Source: Actinomycetota bacterium
GTDB lineage: Bacteria > Actinomycetota > Actinomycetes > Propionibacteriales > Propionibacteriaceae
DNA: 48,005 nt
Reading direction: 5' to 3'
NCBI GenBank assembly: GCA_020161795.1
Contig: JAIUOR010000034.1
Location: 1 to 48,005 of the forward strand
In this document: in pieces, positions 44,115 through 48,005 of the stretch
Layout of the letters: every line of letters begins with the position of its first letter
How positions within the stretch are numbered: the stretch's first letter is position 1
Position numbers and translations under genes: made by a program
Notes under the pieces: model-generated
Database searches by the model: none
What the model was told of the DNA's origin: nothing
The model's input: only the letters and a program-made list of their open reading frames with translations

Positions 44115-46321
44115 CATTTTCAGAGGGGACCAGCATCCCCAACTTTGAAGGCATCGACCTGGGGGCCGCCCTGCCCCCGGCCGACTCCGCCGCACAGTTC
44201 GACGCCCTGCTGCACGCCTCCCCGATGTACTCCGAGGGGTGGCAGACCCCCGAGCACATCCTCGTCCCTCCGATGTACGACGAGCGGGCCTACGAAGGGC
44301 TCGACTTCCTCAACACCTACCCGGGCATCCCGCCCTTCCTGCGCGGGCCGTACGCCACCATGTACGTCAACCAGCCGTGGACGATCCGGCAGTACGCCGG
44401 CTTCTCCACCGCCGAGGAGTCGAACGCCTTCTACCGGCGCAACCTGGCCGCCGGCCAGAAGGGCCTGTCGATCGCCTTCGACCTGGCCACCCACCGTGGC
44501 TACGACTCCGACCACCCGCGGGTGACCGGCGACGTCGGCATGGCCGGCGTGGCGGTGGATTCGATCCTTGACATGCGGCAGCTCTTCGAGGGCATCCCGC
44601 TGGATCAGATGTCGGTCTCGATGACCATGAACGGTGCTGTGCTCCCCGTCCTGGCCCTCTACGTGGTGGCCGCCGAGGAGCAGGGGGTGAAGCTGGAGCA
44701 GCTCGCGGGCACGATCCAGAACGACATCCTCAAGGAGTTCATGGTTCGCAACACCTACATCTACCCGCCGGCGCCGTCGATGCGGATCATCGCCGACATC
44801 TTCGCCTTCACCAGCGCGAACATGCCGAAGTTCAACTCGATCTCGATCTCCGGCTACCACATGCAGGAGGCCGGGGCGACGCAGGACCTCGAGCTCGGCT
44901 ACACATTGGCCGACGGCGTCGAATATATCCGCGCCGGCCAGCGCGCGGGCCTGTCCGTCGACGTCTTCGCGCCGCGCCTGTCCTTCTTCTGGGCAATCGG
45001 CATGAACTTCTTCATGGAAGTCGCCAAGATGCGGGCCGCCCGCCTGATCTGGGCGAAGCTGGTCAAGGACTTCGGCGCGCAGAACGAGAAGTCCCTTCCC
45101 TTGCGCACCCATTGCCAGACCTCCGGCTGGTCGCTGACGGCGCAGGACGTGTTCAACAACGTGCCGCGCACGATGATCGAGGCGATGGCGGCGACCCAAG
45201 GCCATACCCAGTCGCTGCACACCAATGCCCTCGACGAGGCTTTGGCTCTGCCGACCGATTTCTCGGCCCGCATCGCCCGCAATACCCAGATCCTGCTGCA
45301 GCAGGAGAGCGGCACCACCCGGATCATCGATCCCTGGGGCGGTTCTTACTATGTCGAGCGGCTGACAGCGGAGCTGGCGGAGAAAGCCTGGGGCCATATC
45401 CAGGAGGTTGAGAAGCTCGGCGGCATGGCCAAGGCGATCGAGGCCGGCATCCCGAAGCTGCGCATTGAGGAGGCCGCCGCCAAGACGCAGGCCCGCATCG
45501 ACGGCGGCCAGCAGGCGATCATCGGCGTCAACTGCTACAAGCCCGACAACGAGGCGACGATCGACGTGCTCAAGGTCGACAATGCCGCGGTGCGCGCCCA
45601 GCAGCTCGACAAGCTCAGGCGCCTCAAGGCCGAGCGCAGCGAGACCGAGGTGCAGGCGGCGCTGACCGCGCTGACCAATGGCGCCGCCGGCAACGGCAAC
45701 CTGCTCGACCTCGCGGTCAAGGCCGCCCGCGCCAAGGCCACCGTCGGCGAGATCTCCATGGCGATGGAGCAGGTCTTCGGGCGCCACCGGGCCGAGATCA
45801 AGGCGATCTCCGGCGTCTACAAGCGGGAGGTCGGCGAGATGAACCCAGCCGTGACGCGCGTCCAGTTGATGTGCGAGGCGTTCGAGGAGGCGGATGGCCG
45901 CCGCCCGCGCATCCTCGTCGCCAAGATGGGCCAGGACGGGCATGATCGCGGCCAGAAGGTCATCGCCTCGGCCTTCGCCGACCTCGGCTTCGACGTCGAT
46001 ATCGGCCCGCTCTTCGCGACGCCAGACGAGGCGGCGCGGCAGGCGGTCGAGAACGACGTCCACATCGTCGGCGTCTCCTCGCTGGCGGCGGGGCATCTCA
46101 CGCTGGTGCCGGAGCTGAAGGCGGCGCTCACCAAGGCCGGCCGGCCCGACATCATGATCGTCGTCGGCGGCGTCATCCCGCCGCAGGATTTCGACGCGCT
46201 GATCGAGGCCGGCGCCTCGGCGATCTTCCCGCCCGGCACCGTCATTGCAGACGCCGCCGAAAAGCTGCTGGAAGAGCTCAACCAGCGCCTCGGCTACGCC
46301 CAGCGGACGGCAGCGGAGTGA
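44111..46321 (+). CDS. mutB: Methylmalonyl-CoA mutase, large subunit (probable chimeric sequence)
   Basis: The 736-residue reading frame is a complete Mut[31 protein letters not shown] and [21 protein letters not shown] form the TIM barrel start. The C-terminal cobalamin domain has D609-G-H611-D-R-G614 (the DxHxxG His ligand of the cobalt). The first roughly 250 residues resemble propionibacterial MutB. From about residue 250-270 on, the codon use and protein (for example [26 protein letters not shown]) look alphaproteobacterial. No meaB/argK chaperone gene follows, which propionibacteria usually have. I read it as two genes joined at a conserved sequence, although the frame is intact. Confidence 0.9.
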   Translation: MTFSEGTSIPNFEGIDLGAALPPADSAAQFDALLHASPMYSEGWQTPEHILVPPMYDERAYEGLDFLNTYPGIPPFLRGPYATMYVNQPWTIRQYAGFSTAEESNAFYRRNLAAGQKGLSIAFDLATHRGYDSDHPRVTGDVGMAGVAVDSILDMRQLFEGIPLDQMSVSMTMNGAVLPVLALYVVAAEEQGVKLEQLAGTIQNDILKEFMVRNTYIYPPAPSMRIIADIFAFTSANMPKFNSISISGYHMQEAGATQDLELGYTLADGVEYIRAGQRAGLSVDVFAPRLSFFWAIGMNFFMEVAKMRAARLIWAKLVKDFGAQNEKSLPLRTHCQTSGWSLTAQDVFNNVPRTMIEAMAATQGHTQSLHTNALDEALALPTDFSARIARNTQILLQQESGTTRIIDPWGGSYYVERLTAELAEKAWGHIQEVEKLGGMAKAIEAGIPKLRIEEAAAKTQARIDGGQQAIIGVNCYKPDNEATIDVLKVDNAAVRAQQLDKLRRLKAERSETEVQAALTALTNGAAGNGNLLDLAVKAARAKATVGEISMAMEQVFGRHRAEIKAISGVYKREVGEMNPAVTRVQLMCEAFEEADGRRPRILVAKMGQDGHDRGQKVIASAFADLGFDVDIGPLFATPDEAARQAVENDVHIVGVSSLAAGHLTLVPELKAALTKAGRPDIMIVVGGVIPPQDFDALIEAGASAIFPPGTVIADAAEKLLEELNQRLGYAQRTAAE
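44700..44930. other. Probable junction between actinobacterial and alphaproteobacterial DNA
   Basis: The change lies between about 44,700 and 44,930, most likely in the segment encoding [13 protein letters not shown]. Counting by hand, 6 of 150 codons end in A or T at 44411-44860, against 14 of 150 at 44861-45310. Codons ACA TTG (44903) and GAA TAT (44921) mark the new style. All genes after this point lack the TANNNT leaderless pattern. Confidence 0.7.
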
Positions 46322-46363
46322 TGTGATAAGCTGGGTTTCGGCCCTTGAACCGATCACTTCGCC

Positions 46364-46660
46364 ATGATGAACCAAGACCAATTGAAGCAGCGCATTCTGG
46401 CCATGCGGCCGGATTTGCGCGCGCGCGGCGTCAGCCACATGGCGCTGTTCGGCTCTCGGGCACGCGGCGATGCCCGACAGGACAGCGATGTCGACCTGAT
46501 GATCGAGGTCGACGATCCCGGCTTCTCTCTCATCGATCTGGTTGGTATCCAGCAGGACCTGTCGGAAGAGATCGGCTTGCCGGTCCAGATCACAATGCGC
46601 CGCAGCTTGTCCGAGCGGCTGGCGGAAGCCATACGAAACGAGACCGTCGAGCTGTTCTGA
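46364..46660 (+). CDS. MNT-type nucleotidyltransferase (antitoxin of a HEPN pair)
   Basis: The 98-residue protein has the minimal nucleotidyltransferase motif FGSRARGDARQDSDVDLMIEV, with G30-S31 and the metal-binding D42 and D44. MNT proteins of this size pair with HEPN proteins as toxin-antitoxin systems, in which the MNT enzyme can add AMP to the HEPN toxin. The start may also be the next ATG (46367). Its stop overlaps the HEPN start (TGATG). It belongs to the alphaproteobacterial part of the window. Confidence 0.88.
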   Translation: MMNQDQLKQRILAMRPDLRARGVSHMALFGSRARGDARQDSDVDLMIEVDDPGFSLIDLVGIQQDLSEEIGLPVQITMRRSLSERLAEAIRNETVELF

Positions 46661-47001
46661 TGGCGGTGACGTTCCGCGATCGCATCGCGCATATGAAGGA
46701 TGCGATCGCGCATATCCGCAGCCTTCGCGCCAAAGCTTCCGACACCCGGATCAGGCACGACCCGGTCCTGCGTGCCGCGCTTGAGCGCTTCTTCGAGATC
46801 ATCAGCGAAGCGAGCCGCCATATCCCCGAAGATCGGCGGGCGGCCTATCCGGACATCCCCTGGAAACGCATCGCAGGCATCGGCAATGTGCTGCGCCATG
46901 CCTATGACGGCGTCGACATCGACCTCCTGCTCAACACGGCAGGCCCCGAGCTCGATGCGCTGGAACGAGCCGTGTCACAACTGCTCGACGCCCCGGAATA
47001 A
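46660..47001 (+). CDS. HEPN-domain protein (DUF86, HepT-like toxin)
   Basis: The 113-residue helical protein has AYPDIPWKRIAGIGNVLRHAYDGVD, the DUF86 signature. The RNase motif of HEPN toxins is Rx4HxY; here the alignment reads G75-N-V-L-R-H80-A-Y82. His and Tyr remain but the Arg is Gly, with another Arg next to the His. Proteins with this IGNxLRH variant are familiar to me from alphaproteobacteria, so it may be a subfamily rather than a dead enzyme. It is coupled to the MNT gene. Confidence 0.86.
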   Translation: MAVTFRDRIAHMKDAIAHIRSLRAKASDTRIRHDPVLRAALERFFEIISEASRHIPEDRRAAYPDIPWKRIAGIGNVLRHAYDGVDIDLLLNTAGPELDALERAVSQLLDAPE

Positions 47002-47006
47002 AAGAA

Positions 47007-47036
47007 GGCGGGCGCTGCCAGCCGGCAGCGCCCGCC
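47007..47036. terminator. Strong terminator between HEPN and the secreted protein gene
   Basis: GGCGGGCGCTGCC and GGCAGCGCCCGCC form a perfect 13-bp stem with an AGCC loop. On the minus strand the stem is followed by TTCTTTTATT, so it ends the secreted-protein transcript with a proper U-tract; it may also serve the plus strand. Confidence 0.85.
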
Positions 47037-47063
47037 CCATGATCACGACCGACGTGGCGACAC

Positions 47064-47333
47064 TTACCGCCAGCCGTAACCATAGCCGTAGCGCGGCGGA
47101 GGCGGCCGCATGCCATAACCGTCGGAATAACGATGCCAGCGCCGCTGGCCCCAGAAGCCGTGGACGGCGGGCGGCGCCGGGCGCCAGCCATAGCCGTAAG
47201 CCGGGCGATCGTAGGAGCGTTCATAGCCGCCGAAGGCCTGAGCCTCGCCTGCTCCGGCGAATGCCGAGGCTGTAAGCATAGCGCCGCTGAGCGCGAGCGC
47301 TGCCAAACCGATCCGGGCGCGATTGCCAAACAT
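47064..47333 (-). CDS. Small secreted Tyr/Gly/Arg-rich protein
   Basis: The 89-residue protein has a signal peptide (MFGNRARIGLAALALSGAML then TASAFAG; cleavage is likely after an Ala between 26 and 33). A mature part rich in Tyr, Gly, Arg and Pro follows, with repeats of the YGYGWR type at residues near 48 and at the end. Short exported proteins like this are common in Hyphomicrobiales and their role is unknown. A hairpin (GGCAGGG 47352-47358 with CCCTGCC 47363-47369) lies just upstream of the start on the minus strand. Confidence 0.75.
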   Translation of the reverse strand: MFGNRARIGLAALALSGAMLTASAFAGAGEAQAFGGYERSYDRPAYGYGWRPAPPAVHGFWGQRRWHRYSDGYGMRPPPPRYGYGYGWR

Positions 47334-47393
47334 GGTCTCATGTCCTGTTCCGGCAGGGGTCTCCCTGCCACGGATCGGACATTCGCATGGCGT

Positions 47394-47425
47394 GGCTGAA
47401 CGGGCTTTGAGAGCGCCGTTCAGCC
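47394..47425 (-). terminator. Terminator after the ABC permease gene
   Basis: GGCTGAACGG (47394-47403) and CCGTTCAGCC (47416-47425) make a perfect 10-bp stem 5 bases beyond the permease stop on the minus strand. Confidence 0.7.
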
Positions 47426-47430
47426 ACCGT

Positions 47431-48005
47431 TTAGCTGCCGGACAATTGCTCGCGCTTCAGCAAGATCGAGGCGGCAATCACGACGACGGCGACCGCCCCG
47501 ATCATGATCGTGCAGGCGGCATTGATCTCCGGCGAGACGCCGAGCTTGACCGCCGAATAGAGCCGCATCGGCAGCGTGGTCGCGCCCGGCCCCGTGGTGA
47601 AGCTTGCGATGACGAGGTCGTCGAGCGAGAGCGTGAAGGCCAGCATCCAGGCCGCCGCCACCGCCGGCCAGATCAGCGGCAAGGTTACGGTCCAGAAGGT
47701 GACGAAGGGCGTGGCCCCCAAATCCTGAGCTGCCTCTTCCAGCGAGCGGTCGAAGCCGACGAGCCGCGACTGCACGACGATGCAGGCAAAGCCGAGACTG
47801 AAGGTTGCGTGGGCGATCGTCACGGTCCAGAAGCCGCGCTCGACATCGGCGGCGACGAAGAGCAACAGCAGCGACAGGCCCGTCACCACCTCGGGCATGA
47901 CGAGCGGCGCCAGCACCATGCCGGAGAACATCGTGCGTCCGATGAAGCGGCCATGGCGCGCCAGCGCAAGCGCCGCCAGCGTTCCGAGGATCGTCGCCAC
48001 TGTCG
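47431..48005 (-). CDS. ABC transporter permease, PotI/YdcV-like (partial)
   Basis: This is the C-terminal part (at least 190 residues) of an inner-membrane permease for spermidine/putrescine-type ABC importers. FSGMVLAPLVMPEVVTGLSLLLLF and AHATFSLGFACIVVQSRL are membrane segments. EEAAQDLGATPFVTFWTVTLPLIWPAV is the EAA loop that contacts the ATPase. LAFTLSLDDLVIASFTTGPGATTLPMRLYS is the typical PotI end region. The frame stays open to the window edge, so the start is missing. It is alphaproteobacterial in style. Confidence 0.88.
   Translation of the reverse strand, partial: TVATILGTLAALALARHGRFIGRTMFSGMVLAPLVMPEVVTGLSLLLLFVAADVERGFWTVTIAHATFSLGFACIVVQSRLVGFDRSLEEAAQDLGATPFVTFWTVTLPLIWPAVAAAWMLAFTLSLDDLVIASFTTGPGATTLPMRLYSAVKLGVSPEINAACTIMIGAVAVVVIAASILLKREQLSGS

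Noticed and set aside
44120-46438. 772-codon minus-strand ORF opposite mutB
   Set aside because: It mirrors mutB codon structure and has no family sequence. The same applies to long antisense ORFs over mutA, the CNNM gene, the glycosyltransferase and the ribosomal genes.
44700-48005. Genomic island or prophage insertion at mutB
   Set aside because: No integrase, transposase, att repeat or tRNA is at the boundary, and the gene frame continues. A chimeric join explains it better.

Overview
The window is high-GC bacterial DNA. From about 1 to 44.7 kb it reads as one actinobacterial chromosome, most likely a member of the Propionibacteriaceae or a close relative. This rests on the S10-spc ribosomal protein order, the heterodimeric methylmalonyl-CoA mutase (mutA-mutB), a short-form adenylate kinase, actinobacterial sigma-factor types, and many genes that start 5-9 bases after a TANNNT box with no ribosome binding site (leaderless transcripts). 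The last 3.1-3.3 kb have a different character. The 3' two thirds of mutB, a nucleotidyltransferase/HEPN pair, a Tyr/Gly/Arg-rich secreted protein and a polyamine-type ABC permease look like a Hyphomicrobiales (Bosea-like) alphaproteobacterium. The change falls inside the most conserved part of mutB, so the contig is probably a chimera made at a conserved sequence. Recombination in nature is the less likely alternative.

Layout. 0-8.2 kb: 3' end of tuf, a flavin-reductase-like protein, a PfkB sugar kinase, a DUF6325-like/SHOCT pair, glnS divergent from an ECF sigma gene with a membrane partner, then gltX convergent with an EamA transporter. 8.3-18.0 kb: rpsJ-rplC-rplD-rplW-rplB-rpsS-rplV-rpsC-rplP-rpmC-rpsQ and rplN-rplX-rplE-rpsN-rpsH-rplF-rplR-rpsE-rpmD-rplO, with many start/stop overlaps. 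18.02-18.88 kb: a gene-free island that splits the spc operon. It holds a strong terminator, five 23-bp tandem repeats, three 75-bp imperfect palindromes and a G-rich stretch. 18.88-22.2 kb: secY, adk, map and an RDD membrane protein. secY and adk appear to have their own promoters, and secY its own terminator. infA does not follow map.

22.3-25.7 kb: a three-gene unit of circularly permuted ATP-grasp protein, alpha-E protein and transglutaminase. The ATP-grasp protein ends in a polyglutamine tail. 25.7-33.3 kb: mdh, a histidine phosphatase, a second sigma/membrane-partner pair, a small SHOCT membrane protein, a methyltransferase, purU (with an in-frame palindromic insertion) and NADP icd. 33.4-39.5 kb: a cell-envelope group of VanY-like carboxypeptidase, VanR/VanS-like two-component system, family 2 glycosyltransferase, membrane-anchored DsbA and a CDP-glycerol glycerophosphotransferase-like enzyme. 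39.6-44.9 kb: a CNNM/CBS transporter-like protein, an aminoglycoside-phosphotransferase-fold protein, and mutA-mutB.

How the genes fit together: mdh, icd and mutAB are central-carbon and propionate/succinate enzymes; glnS, gltX, tuf and the ribosomal genes are translation; 33.4-39.5 kb is envelope building and sensing. The most unusual features are the repeat-filled split of the spc operon, the palindrome inside purU and the mutB junction.
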